The notes under the pieces were generated by a model. The model made no database searches, had not been told where the DNA came from, and saw only the letters and a program-made list of their open reading frames with translations. The translations under genes and the position numbers were made by a program. Positions 46,437-54,321 of a stretch of 64,000 nucleotides of DNA are shown here, one piece after another (position 1 is the stretch's first letter; each line of letters starts with the position of its first letter). The DNA is from Alcaligenes aquatilis (GTDB lineage Bacteria > Pseudomonadota > Gammaproteobacteria > Burkholderiales > Burkholderiaceae_B), in the NCBI RefSeq assembly GCF_003076515.1, contig NZ_CP022390.1, positions 1,922,001 to 1,986,000 of the forward strand, given 5' to 3'.

Positions 46437-47164
46437 AGCCGCACACTCCACACCGCCGGGCCCTGGTTTTGTTTTCAGGCGGACAGGATTCGGCTACCTG
46501 CCTGGCCTGGGCTCTGGACCGCTTTGCCTTTGTGGAAACCGTGGGCTTTGACTACGGCCAGCGCAACCATGCGGAATTGCAGTGCCGTCAGACACTAAAA
46601 GACAAACTGTGCCAACGGTTCCCGCATTGGGCAGAGCGCCTGGGGCAAGACCATGTGCTCGATGCCCATGTTCTGGCTCAGATAGGTGGCAGCGCCATGA
46701 CCGAATCCATGACGATCGCCATGCAGGAAGACGGTCTGCCCAATACCTTTGTGCCCGGTCGCAATCTGCTGTTCTTTACTCTGGCTGGTGCCCTGGCCTA
46801 CCGCCGGGGCCTGGATACGCTGGTAGGCGGCATGTCGGAAACCGATTATTCGGGCTACCCGGATTGCCGCGACAACACATTGAAAGCGCTGCAAGTGGCA
46901 TTGAGCCTGGGAATCGAGCGCCCACTGACCGTGGAAACACCATTGATGTGGCTGGACAAGGCCGACACCTGGGAATTGGCCCACCAGCTTGGCTCGGATG
47001 CTTTGGTACAACTGATTCGGGAAGACAGCCACACCTGCTACCAGAACAATCGGGAAACGCTGCATGACTGGGGATATGGCTGCGGGCAATGCCCGGCTTG
47101 TGAACTGCGGGCCAAAGGGTATGCCGACTGGCGGATACAAGACAGAACCGCAAGGCGCTCATGA
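46433..47164 (+). CDS. queC: 7-cyano-7-deazaguanine (preQ0) synthase
   Basis: 243 residues. The PP-loop ATP-binding motif is [18 protein letters not shown] at residues 11-28; [21 protein letters not shown] is conserved; four zinc-binding cysteines are in HTCYQNN and [14 protein letters not shown]. It converts 7-carboxy-7-deazaguanine to preQ0 with ATP and ammonia for queuosine tRNA modification. It is translationally coupled to yhhQ and ends before a strong bidirectional terminator. Confidence 0.96.
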   Translation: MKPHTPHRRALVLFSGGQDSATCLAWALDRFAFVETVGFDYGQRNHAELQCRQTLKDKLCQRFPHWAERLGQDHVLDAHVLAQIGGSAMTESMTIAMQEDGLPNTFVPGRNLLFFTLAGALAYRRGLDTLVGGMSETDYSGYPDCRDNTLKALQVALSLGIERPLTVETPLMWLDKADTWELAHQLGSDALVQLIREDSHTCYQNNRETLHDWGYGCGQCPACELRAKGYADWRIQDRTARRS

Positions 47165-47200
47165 GCTAAACGGATGACTGAATGGCCACTACCACCTATA

Positions 47201-47227
47201 CCTCAAGCCTCAAGCCTCAAGCCTCAA
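47201..47227. repeat. heptamer repeat CCTCAAG, nearly four units
   Basis: Three perfect CCTCAAG copies and a fourth lacking the last base, flanked by ACCACCT (47191-47197) and AGGTGGT (47234-47240), which could fold over it. It lies between queC and glyA. Confidence 0.8.
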
Positions 47228-47281
47228 CATAAAAGGTGGTGGGTAAAGCCGCTTCATGTCCCAAGCAACATGCCTAAAGAT

Positions 47282-47312
47282 AAGCCCAGTCATGCTAATG
47301 ACTGGGCTTTTT
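47282..47312. terminator. bidirectional terminator between queC and glyA
   Basis: AAGCCCAGTCAT (47282-47293) and ATGACTGGGCTT (47298-47309) form a perfect 12-base stem with a GCTA loop. TTTTT runs off the plus side; the minus side, toward which glyA is read, has only a weak tail. Confidence 0.92.
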
Positions 47313-47319
47313 CATTGAA

Positions 47320-48609
47320 TTACAACTGCGCCGGTTCTGTCTGCACTTGATACACCGGATAGCTTCGACACAAGGTCACGATTTTTTCACGGATCTCGTG
47401 CTTGATCGTATCCAGCGTGCCTGCCTCATAGGCATCGAGCACATCGCACAAGTAGTGTGCCAACTGCTCGCAATCGGCCACGGTAAAGCCGCGCGTGGTC
47501 ACAGCGGGGGTTCCGATCCGGATGCCTGAGGTCACCATGGGCGAACGCGGATCATTAGGCACCGAGTTCTTGTTCACTGTAATGTAGGCATCTGCCAAGG
47601 CATCGCTGGCCTCTTGACCGGTGTAAGGTTTGGCCGACAAGTTAATCAGCATCATGTGATTATCCGTACCGCCTGAAACGATATTATGGCCGCGCTGCAT
47701 CAGTACCGCTGCCATGGCGCGGGCATTACGCACCACATTTTGCTGATAAGTCCGGAACTCGGGCTGCAGGGCTTCTTTGAACGCGACCGCTTTGGCTGCA
47801 ATCAAGTGCATCAAGGGGCCCCCTTGCACGCCAGGAAACACAGCCGAGTTCAGGCGTTTGTACAAATCCTCGCTCTGCCCTTTAGCCATGATCACACCAC
47901 CACGTGGGCCACGCAGGGTTTTATGGGTCGTACTGGTCACCACATGCGCGTATGGCAGAGGGCTGGGGTACTCACCTGCCGCCACCAGACCCGCCACATG
48001 GGCCATATCCACCCAGAACCAGGCACCCACCTTGTCGGCGATCTGGCGCATGCGGGCCCAGTCCTTCACACGCGAATACGCGGAAAAGCCACCAATCAGC
48101 ATTTTGGGCTTGGTCTCGATAGCAATGCGCTCCATTTCGTCGTAATCGATCAGCCCGGTTTGGATATCAACTCCGTAAGGAACAATATTGTAAAGACGGC
48201 CGGAAATATTGATCGGGTTGCCGTGTGTCAGGTGCCCGCCTTGGGCCAGGTTCATTCCCATGACCGTATCGCCTGGTTTGAGCAAGGCCAGGAACACAGC
48301 GGTATTAGCTTGCGCTCCGGCATGGGGCTGTACGTTGGCGTAGTCACAATCGAAGACGGCTTTCAGGCGCTCGATTGCCAGACGTTCAGCCACGTCCACA
48401 AACTCGCAACCGGCGTAGTAACGCTTGTCCGGGTAGCCCTCGGCATATTTGTTGGTAAACACGGAGTTCTGAACCTGCATAACCAGGGGACTGGCATAGT
48501 TTTCCGAAGCAATCAGTTCTACGTGATCTTCCTGGCGGCTTTCTTCGCCTTGGATGGCCTGGGCCAATTCCTTGTCAAAATCGGACAGGCTGAGAGTGTT
48601 GTCGTACAT
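47320..48609 (-). CDS. glyA: serine hydroxymethyltransferase (housekeeping)
   Basis: 429 residues with an AAGGAAA site. It interconverts serine and glycine with tetrahydrofolate. All catalytic blocks are intact: [20 protein letters not shown] (Tyr/Glu), [23 protein letters not shown], and the PLP lysine in [14 protein letters not shown]. This matters because the related protein at 51409-52704 has lost several of them. It is separated from the next gene upstream by only 72 bases on the same strand and could be co-transcribed with it. Confidence 0.96.
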   Translation of the reverse strand: MYDNTLSLSDFDKELAQAIQGEESRQEDHVELIASENYASPLVMQVQNSVFTNKYAEGYPDKRYYAGCEFVDVAERLAIERLKAVFDCDYANVQPHAGAQANTAVFLALLKPGDTVMGMNLAQGGHLTHGNPINISGRLYNIVPYGVDIQTGLIDYDEMERIAIETKPKMLIGGFSAYSRVKDWARMRQIADKVGAWFWVDMAHVAGLVAAGEYPSPLPYAHVVTSTTHKTLRGPRGGVIMAKGQSEDLYKRLNSAVFPGVQGGPLMHLIAAKAVAFKEALQPEFRTYQQNVVRNARAMAAVLMQRGHNIVSGGTDNHMMLINLSAKPYTGQEASDALADAYITVNKNSVPNDPRSPMVTSGIRIGTPAVTTRGFTVADCEQLAHYLCDVLDAYEAGTLDTIKHEIREKIVTLCRSYPVYQVQTEPAQL

Positions 48610-48681
48610 CGCTTTTCCTTAAAAAAATTCTATCCACGTTGCGGCCACTTGCCTGGCCACTTTGCAAAGCAGGCCCACGCC

Positions 48682-49764
48682 CTAACCGTGCGTGCGCTCG
48701 AACTCACGCATGAACGCTCCCAGCGCCTGTACCGCGTCCAAGGTGACGGCGTTGTAGATGCTGGCGCGCAAGCCTCCTGTTGATTGATGGCCCTTCAAAC
48801 CGTGAAAACCATTTTTCTGGGCTTCTTTCACAAACAAATCTTCCAAATTAGTTTCAGCAATATGAAATGGCACATTATTGATGGATCGATCGTCAGACCA
48901 AACGCCATTGGTATAAAAACCATTGCTTTTATCAATGACGCCATAGAGATGTTGCGCTTTTTTCTTATTTATTTCATACAACACGTCTATTCCACCTACT
49001 CGCTCAATCCACTCCAGAGTCAAACCCAAGACATACCAGGAAAATGTAGAAGGGGTATTGAGCAAGGATTGCTTTTGTGCCTGAATGGAAAAATCCAACA
49101 CCTGTGGCGTACTCGCTAAAGGCTTGTCTAAAATAGCAGGATTGAGCAATACCATTGTCACACCAGCGATGCCCATATTTTTCTGGGCCGAAGCGTAAAT
49201 CAAATCGTGAGCCGAGATGTCAAGCGGTTTTGACATCAAGCTGGAGCAAGCATCGCATACCAATGGAATAGATGAAACAGGTGGTTTTGAAAATTGCAAG
49301 CCCTGTGCAGTTTCATTCTCTGTGTAATGCAAGTACGCTGCATCCAGATTAATATTAGATTCATTAATTTCCGGAATACGATCAAATCCAGTTTCATAAG
49401 AACTCGCTATGATTCTTACTTCCCCATATTGCCTAGCAGCATTAGCGGCTTGTTCCGACCATAACCCTGTATGTATATAGTCTGCTGTTTTTTTTTGATG
49501 AAACAAGTTCATCGGGATTTGAGAGAACTGCAGATACGCCCCCCCTTGCAGGAGCAAGACGTGATAGTCCGATGGCACAGCCAGAACACGACGTACAGCG
49601 GTGTCAGTACGATGGGCAAAATCCATGAAAGGCTGGGAACGATGACTGATTTCCATCACAGAGACCCCTGTGCCGGCAAAATCAAGCAGCTCATCTCGTA
49701 CTTGCAATAGAACATCCATCGGCAAGGCGCTGGGCCCTGCGCTGAAATTAAAGGGTCGGGACAT
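48682..49764 (-). CDS. dnfT1: SerC-like PLP transaminase of the dnf locus
   Basis: 360 residues from ATG 49764 (MSRPFNFSAGPS, canonical SerC start); a 7-residue longer frame is less likely. Fold and cofactor site match phosphoserine aminotransferase: PLP Lys195 in ASAQKNMGIAG, His41/Arg42 in EISHRSQPF, and Arg333 for the carboxylate. The usual phosphate-binding pair His-Arg in GHRS reads His326-Gln327 here, and KNIGPAG reads KNMGIAG, so the substrate is probably not phosphoserine. Base use is mosaic: two sampled 60-base lines in the middle are about 38% GC, against 55-65% at the two ends. It diverges from the MocR gene. The name follows my memory of dnfT1RT2ABCD. Confidence 0.82.
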   Translation of the reverse strand: MSRPFNFSAGPSALPMDVLLQVRDELLDFAGTGVSVMEISHRSQPFMDFAHRTDTAVRRVLAVPSDYHVLLLQGGAYLQFSQIPMNLFHQKKTADYIHTGLWSEQAANAARQYGEVRIIASSYETGFDRIPEINESNINLDAAYLHYTENETAQGLQFSKPPVSSIPLVCDACSSLMSKPLDISAHDLIYASAQKNMGIAGVTMVLLNPAILDKPLASTPQVLDFSIQAQKQSLLNTPSTFSWYVLGLTLEWIERVGGIDVLYEINKKKAQHLYGVIDKSNGFYTNGVWSDDRSINNVPFHIAETNLEDLFVKEAQKNGFHGLKGHQSTGGLRASIYNAVTLDAVQALGAFMREFERTHG

Positions 49765-49844
49765 ACTTGTTGAGATCCTGTACAAACCTGAACGCCGAAA
49801 CAGGCCCCCCCTATTTCGGCAATGACAATCAAGTCTACGAGCAC

Positions 49845-49868
49845 AATGGTCTGACTAGTCAGACCATT
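49845..49868. promoter_or_regulatory. perfect 24-base palindrome, probable DnfR operator
   Basis: AATGGTCTGACT followed by its exact complement AGTCAGACCATT, between the divergent dnfT1 (start 49764) and dnfR (start 49891). The half-site TGGTCTG recurs three times before dnfA. It ends 22 bases before the dnfR start codon, a position suited to autorepression. Confidence 0.75.
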
Positions 49869-49890
49869 AATATTCCCTGGAGCAGACCGC

Positions 49891-51396
49891 ATGACGCGTT
49901 CGTTTGAACTGGATACCTTGAAGATGCGTCTTAACGATGACGAACTTCAATCCCTGGATCTCCATCAGCGCATCCAGCGTGCCTTGCGGGCATTGATTCT
50001 GGATGGCGCGCTGGGCCCCGGGGTCAAGCTGCCTGCTACACGCTCCCTGGCCAAGTCCCTGAGCATGGCCCGCGATACCGTTGAAAACGCCTATGTTCAG
50101 CTCCATCGCGACGGCTTTATCGTGCGTCGTGAAGGCTCGGGCAGCTATGTTTCCGAATCAGTAGGCACCGAGCTGCGTGGCAGCGCCTACCGTCGTATCA
50201 AAGCTCAAGATCTGAAACGCAGTGTGATGGAACCGGGCACCGGTTTAAGCCGTCGCGGTCGCGCCGTGTTTGAAAGCGGCGGCATTGCTGATCAACAAAC
50301 TATCAAAGCCTTTGCCACCGGCTTGCCGGAAACCCGCAACTTCCCCACCGATGTCTGGGAGCGCCTGCAACGTCAGGCCATGAAAGACTATCGGGCCAAC
50401 ATCCTGCTGCACGGTGACCCGCAAGGCACCGAGTCCCTGCGCAAAGCCATTGCTGTGTACCTGAATCTGGAGCGTGGCGCCAAAGTCTCGGCCGACCAGA
50501 TTCTGATTCTGAGCAGCACACGCCAAGCCTTATTTCTGTGCGCGCAATTACTGGTCGATGCCGGCAAGCCCATTCTGGTTGAAAACCCCGGCTACTTCGG
50601 TGCCCGTAAAGCATTTGAAGCGGCCGAGGCCCGTGTGGTGCCCATTGGCGTGGACAGACAAGGGCTGCGCACCGATTTGCTCAATGAGGACCGAAGCGGC
50701 GCGAACTGTATTTATGTGACACCCTCGCACCAGTACCCCACCGGGGCCACCATGTCACTGGAACGCCGTCTGGAACTCATCCACTGGGCGGCAGAAAATG
50801 GCCGCTGGATTATGGAAGACGACTACGACAGCGAGTTTCATTACGACGGGCTGCCCACCGCATGCGTGCAGGGTCTGGATAAATACCAGCGCACGATTTA
50901 CTTAGGCACCTTCAGCAAAACCCTGTATCCGGGCCTGCGCATGGGCTATATAGCGCTGCCGCCCGAACTGGTCAAACCCTTTACCCAGGCACGCAGCATC
51001 ATGGACGGCCACACACCGCAAATCCTGCAGCTGACGCTGGCCCGCTTTATGGAAGACGGACACTACAACTCTCATATTCGCGCCATGCGCAAGTTGTACG
51101 CAGGACGACGGGAAATCATGCTGGAAGCCATCGAGCAGCACTTGCAAGGCATTGTTCGTGCTGCCCGACCCGAAGGTGGTTTGCAGATTCCCTGCTTTCT
51201 GGAGCCGGGCTGGTCAGAGGAGCACACCTTGCGCCGCGCCTTAAGTGCCGGGGTTCAACTGCCAGGCTTGAGCCGTCTGTACATTGGTGAGGAAAAACAA
51301 CAGGGCTGGTTACTGGGCTATGCGTCTCTGACCGCTTATGAAATCGAGTCAGCCATGTTGCGTCTGGCCAACGCCCTACGTCAGGGCAAAGGCTAA
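49891..51396 (+). CDS. dnfR: MocR-type regulator of the dnf locus
   Basis: 501 residues with a TGGAG site. The N-terminal GntR winged HTH (about residues 18-85; SLDLHQRIQRALRALILDGALGPGVKLPATRSLA, RDTVENAYVQL) is joined by a linker to an aminotransferase fold (about 130-490), with PLP lysine in LGTFSKTLYPGLRMGY and the contact blocks VTPSHQYPTGATMS and EDDYDSEFHY. MocR proteins respond to PLP bound to, or reacting with, amino compounds, which fits a locus acting on reduced nitrogen. Placed between two divergent or convergent PLP-fold genes, with TGGTCTG motifs at both promoters, it is the likely local regulator. Confidence 0.88.
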   Translation: MTRSFELDTLKMRLNDDELQSLDLHQRIQRALRALILDGALGPGVKLPATRSLAKSLSMARDTVENAYVQLHRDGFIVRREGSGSYVSESVGTELRGSAYRRIKAQDLKRSVMEPGTGLSRRGRAVFESGGIADQQTIKAFATGLPETRNFPTDVWERLQRQAMKDYRANILLHGDPQGTESLRKAIAVYLNLERGAKVSADQILILSSTRQALFLCAQLLVDAGKPILVENPGYFGARKAFEAAEARVVPIGVDRQGLRTDLLNEDRSGANCIYVTPSHQYPTGATMSLERRLELIHWAAENGRWIMEDDYDSEFHYDGLPTACVQGLDKYQRTIYLGTFSKTLYPGLRMGYIALPPELVKPFTQARSIMDGHTPQILQLTLARFMEDGHYNSHIRAMRKLYAGRREIMLEAIEQHLQGIVRAARPEGGLQIPCFLEPGWSEEHTLRRALSAGVQLPGLSRLYIGEEKQQGWLLGYASLTAYEIESAMLRLANALRQGKG

Positions 51397-51408
51397 AGGA
51401 GCCGGGTA

Positions 51409-52704
51409 TCAGTACATCAAGGGGTATCGTCGATTCAGGTCGGCGACCCCTTCCAGAATGGCATTTTCGGTACGTGGGTTGCGTGAGCCACTACGCACAC
51501 CGCCCAGCAAAGCCAGAATCATGTCGCCAATTTCTTTGAAATCATCCTCACCTAAACCACGAGTGGTACAAGCAGCACTGCCTACGCGCACTCCCGAATA
51601 CGCCGCATTGTCTTGCTCATAAGGCACCCGGTGTTTGCTCAAACTAATGCCTAGCTGAGCCAGCACCCGCTCCACCAAAGGGCCAGACAAATCCCAGGGG
51701 CGCAGGTCCACCACACCAAAATGACAGTCTGTTCCCCCCGACACCACCGTCAACCCGCCCTCGGACAAGCGGCGGCACAAGCTGCGAGCGTTATTGATGA
51801 CGGACTGGGCGTAGGCTTTATAGGACGGGCTCATCGCCTCACCCAAAGCCACCGCCTTGGCAGCCATAATGTTCAGCAAGGGTCCGCCTTGCAAGCCTGG
51901 ATACACGGCCTGGCTCAAGCGCTCGGCCAGCTTGGGTTCATTGCTCAGGATAATGCCGCCACGCGGACCCCGTAATGTGCCGTGAGTGGAAAAAGTGGTG
52001 ACGTGTGCATGTTTGACCGGCGAGTCCATCAAACCCGCTGCGACCAGGCCCGCACTATGCGCCAAATCCACCATCAGATAGGCATTGACCTCGTTAGCGA
52101 TATCTCTGAATTGGGCAAAGTTCGGGGTTCGTGCATAAGACGAGCCCCCGGCAATTATCAGCCTTGGGCGCTCCTTGTGCGCCAGGGCACGCACTTCATC
52201 CATATCCACCCACTGGGTCTGACGATCTACTCCATACGAACAGGTCTGAAACCAGCGGCCCGATACATTGAAATGCGAACCATGGCTAAGATGGCCACCC
52301 GCGCTTTGATCCAGCGCCAAAATAGTATCCCCAGGTGAGAGCAAGGCCAGATATACCGCCAGATTGGCCTGGCTGCCTGAGTGCGCCTGCACATTGGCAT
52401 AGGATGCCCCAAAGACCGCTTTGGCCCGTTCGATAGCCAGCTCTTCAGTCTGATCCGCTTGTTCGCACCCGCCGTAGATCCGCTGTCCTGGATAGCCCTG
52501 CGCCTGCTTGTTGCTAAGCAAGGAGCCTTGCACATCCAAAACGGCTCGGCTCAGGTAGTTCTCGGAAGCGATCAATTCAATGGTGTGTTGTTGCCGACCC
52601 CGCTCGGCTTCGATGATGTCCCAAAGATTGCGATCACTTTGCTGTAGAAATTGCGAACCCACCAGAGGCTGGTGGGGGGTGTCGCCACCGGCAAGACTCT
52701 TCAT
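51409..52704 (-). CDS. dnfT2: SHMT-like protein lacking the PLP lysine
   Basis: 431 residues, SHMT fold along its whole length, with an AGGA site. Several invariant residues are changed. The PLP Schiff-base lysine in [11 protein letters not shown] is Gly242 ([11 protein letters not shown]; codon GGC at 51981-51979). In [15 protein letters not shown] both Tyr and Glu are Gln (NKQAQGYPGQRIYGG, Gln67 and Gln69). The PLP-ring Asp and His (VDLAHSAGLVAAG), HSGSQANLAVY and the carboxylate Arg (VRVGSAACTTRG) remain. It therefore probably binds PLP or an amino-acid adduct without normal SHMT chemistry. It converges on dnfR (12-base gap) and diverges from dnfA. The name is from memory of the dnf cluster. 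Confidence 0.85.
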   Translation of the reverse strand: MKSLAGGDTPHQPLVGSQFLQQSDRNLWDIIEAERGRQQHTIELIASENYLSRAVLDVQGSLLSNKQAQGYPGQRIYGGCEQADQTEELAIERAKAVFGASYANVQAHSGSQANLAVYLALLSPGDTILALDQSAGGHLSHGSHFNVSGRWFQTCSYGVDRQTQWVDMDEVRALAHKERPRLIIAGGSSYARTPNFAQFRDIANEVNAYLMVDLAHSAGLVAAGLMDSPVKHAHVTTFSTHGTLRGPRGGIILSNEPKLAERLSQAVYPGLQGGPLLNIMAAKAVALGEAMSPSYKAYAQSVINNARSLCRRLSEGGLTVVSGGTDCHFGVVDLRPWDLSGPLVERVLAQLGISLSKHRVPYEQDNAAYSGVRVGSAACTTRGLGEDDFKEIGDMILALLGGVRSGSRNPRTENAILEGVADLNRRYPLMY

Positions 52705-52861
52705 GGGAGTTCCTGTTCAAAGATTGGCTACTTTTACAACCGTGGCTGCTTTTCAGGCACGAGAGAAAAACTCAACCCTGGCCTGATGGCTCCAAGGGCG
52801 AAAGATACACATCCTATTCTGTTTATCAAGTTATTAAGCAGTCCAATAAAACTTTATTCAC

Positions 52862-53029
52862 CAGACCACTTTTTATTATTGTTATTTAAATAAACATTTA
52901 AAGCATAAATAATTAAAAACCCTCTGAAACACAGCCAGAAAGCCAATCCCGATCATTCTTATCAAGAATTAAAACGGGATTTTATTTTCTGCTTTTAAGT
53001 GGTCTGTTAAATGATCTTGAAATGGTCTG
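52862..53029. promoter_or_regulatory. three TGGTCTG motifs upstream of dnfA
   Basis: CAGACCA at 52862-52868, TGGTCTG at 53000-53006 and AATGGTCTGTCATT with its core at 53023-53029. The last two are direct repeats 23 bases apart (about two turns), and the third shares AATGGTCTG with the palindrome at dnfR. Inferred DnfR sites for dnfT2 and dnfA. Confidence 0.65.
52945..52990 (+). terminator. terminator-like compound hairpin between the divergent dnf promoters
   Basis: AATCCCG (52945-52951) pairs with CGGGATT (52975-52981), enclosing ATTCTT-ATC-AAGAAT, followed by TTATTTTCT. It lies just upstream of the TGGTCTG direct repeats, so it may insulate the dnfA promoter or end a short leader RNA. Confidence 0.45.
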
Positions 53030-53367
53030 TCATTTATTGTCATAGGATCATTAGAATGCAGCCAACGAATACTCAACAGCCATACTTCTATTCGCTCAAA
53101 CAGATTATCACTCTTTTTAATCTGCAAACGACAGAAACATCCCCAGTTCCCCACAACCACAGGAAACGCCATTGCTTTAACGGCAGTTCAACCATGCTGA
53201 TCCCCAAGACTTGAGAGACTCGATGACGGGTTTTTTTGGGCCTTGCTCATAAGGACCGGCAAATCCTTTTAAGCCTGCGGATTTCCATTTGGAAATAGAG
53301 ATAGGCGAAATACAGAAACGACCTGTTCATTTCGAACAGATCGCAATCAACAGCAAGGAAGTTTGAA

Positions 53368-54321
53368 ATGACAATCAAAAGCTACGAAACTGATGACGCC
53401 GTACGTAATATGCTGCAAAAGCTGTCTGTACTTTGGAAAAACCGGGCCGCTGTCAATCAGGAACTGCCGGACTACAACAATCTGGCGTTCGACCCCAGCA
53501 AGGCGGATTTCAGCGAATGCCTTTTGCCTTTCCGTGAGCATCAGGCCTGGTTGGAAGCCCCCGAGGAATTAAAATCGCAGTGCTTGTCCTATGCCTGGGG
53601 TATTTACAACCTTAAAACCATTTACGTTGAATGCAACGTGGTTACCCCTTCTTGCGAAGACATCATCAAAACGCCGCCCCCAAGCTCCAATCGCAATCTG
53701 CTGCAAGATGTCATGTCCCAAGCCTTGTTGGACGAGGCCCTGCACACCCGCATGTCGATCATGGCGTGCAACTACATTTATTCCATGCGCGGCCTGCAGC
53801 CGCTGGACTTCACCAACTTCAACCTGGTGCAGTGGCGCAATGACATCCTGAGCCAGTGCAGCTCCGAATCCGAACGTCGCCTGACCCGCTTTGCCATTGC
53901 CTGCGCGTCCGAGACCCTGATTACCGACTACCTGAAAACCATGGCCGAGGACAAGAGCATCCAGACCGTGTGCCATGAAGTCACTCGCACCCATGCCATG
54001 GACGAATGGAGCCACTCCAGCGTGTTCAGCTTTGTCGCTTCGGACATCATTCACGGCCTGAGCCAGAAAGAGCGTGAACACATGCGCGCCATCATTTTGC
54101 GCACCGTGGAAATGTTCGCCAACAATGAAATGGGCGCCTGGGAAAAAGTGTTCTCCATGGTGAACTTCCCCAATGCTCGCGACATCCTGCACGATACGGG
54201 CGACTCCAACGAGATTGGCGTGTACACCGGTTCGGTTGAAAGCCTGATCGAACGCATTGGCTTGAACAGCAAATCGGGGCAGGCACAAGCCCAAGCCGAG
54301 CAACAGGAGGCGCTGCAATGA
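53368..54321 (+). CDS. dnfA: AurF-type diiron N-oxygenase / hydroxylamine oxidase
   Basis: 317 residues with AAGGAAG before the ATG. It is all-helical and carries the full AurF ligand set: Glu88, Glu123-x2-His126 (LDEALH), Glu182, and His209-x3-Glu213-x2-His216 (THAMDEWSH). Spacing agrees with AurF (Glu101, 136, His139, Glu196, His223, Glu227, His230) after an offset of 13-14. AurF and CmlI oxidise aryl amines to nitro compounds with a peroxo-diiron species. In Alcaligenes I recall DnfA reported as converting hydroxylamine to N2 within direct ammonia oxidation. It is the first gene of dnfABCD and overlaps dnfB by four bases. Confidence 0.93.
   Translation: MTIKSYETDDAVRNMLQKLSVLWKNRAAVNQELPDYNNLAFDPSKADFSECLLPFREHQAWLEAPEELKSQCLSYAWGIYNLKTIYVECNVVTPSCEDIIKTPPPSSNRNLLQDVMSQALLDEALHTRMSIMACNYIYSMRGLQPLDFTNFNLVQWRNDILSQCSSESERRLTRFAIACASETLITDYLKTMAEDKSIQTVCHEVTRTHAMDEWSHSSVFSFVASDIIHGLSQKEREHMRAIILRTVEMFANNEMGAWEKVFSMVNFPNARDILHDTGDSNEIGVYTGSVESLIERIGLNSKSGQAQAQAEQQEALQ

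Larger units (their letters stand above)
52705..53367. other. AT-rich dnfT2-dnfA regulatory region
   Basis: 663 bases, clearly richer in A+T than the genes around it and without a supported gene; short open frames here have no ribosome site or family resemblance. It holds TGGTCTG motifs (52862-53029), a terminator-like compound hairpin (52945-52990), ATTTCCA-TT-TGGAAAT at 53281-53296, and CTGTTC-ATTTC-GAACAG at 53323-53339, just before the dnfA ribosome site AAGGAAG. Confidence 0.65.

Noticed and set aside
53011..53214. 67-codon frame in the dnfA upstream region
   Set aside because: No ribosome site, no family pattern, and AT-rich composition unlike the coding sequence around it.
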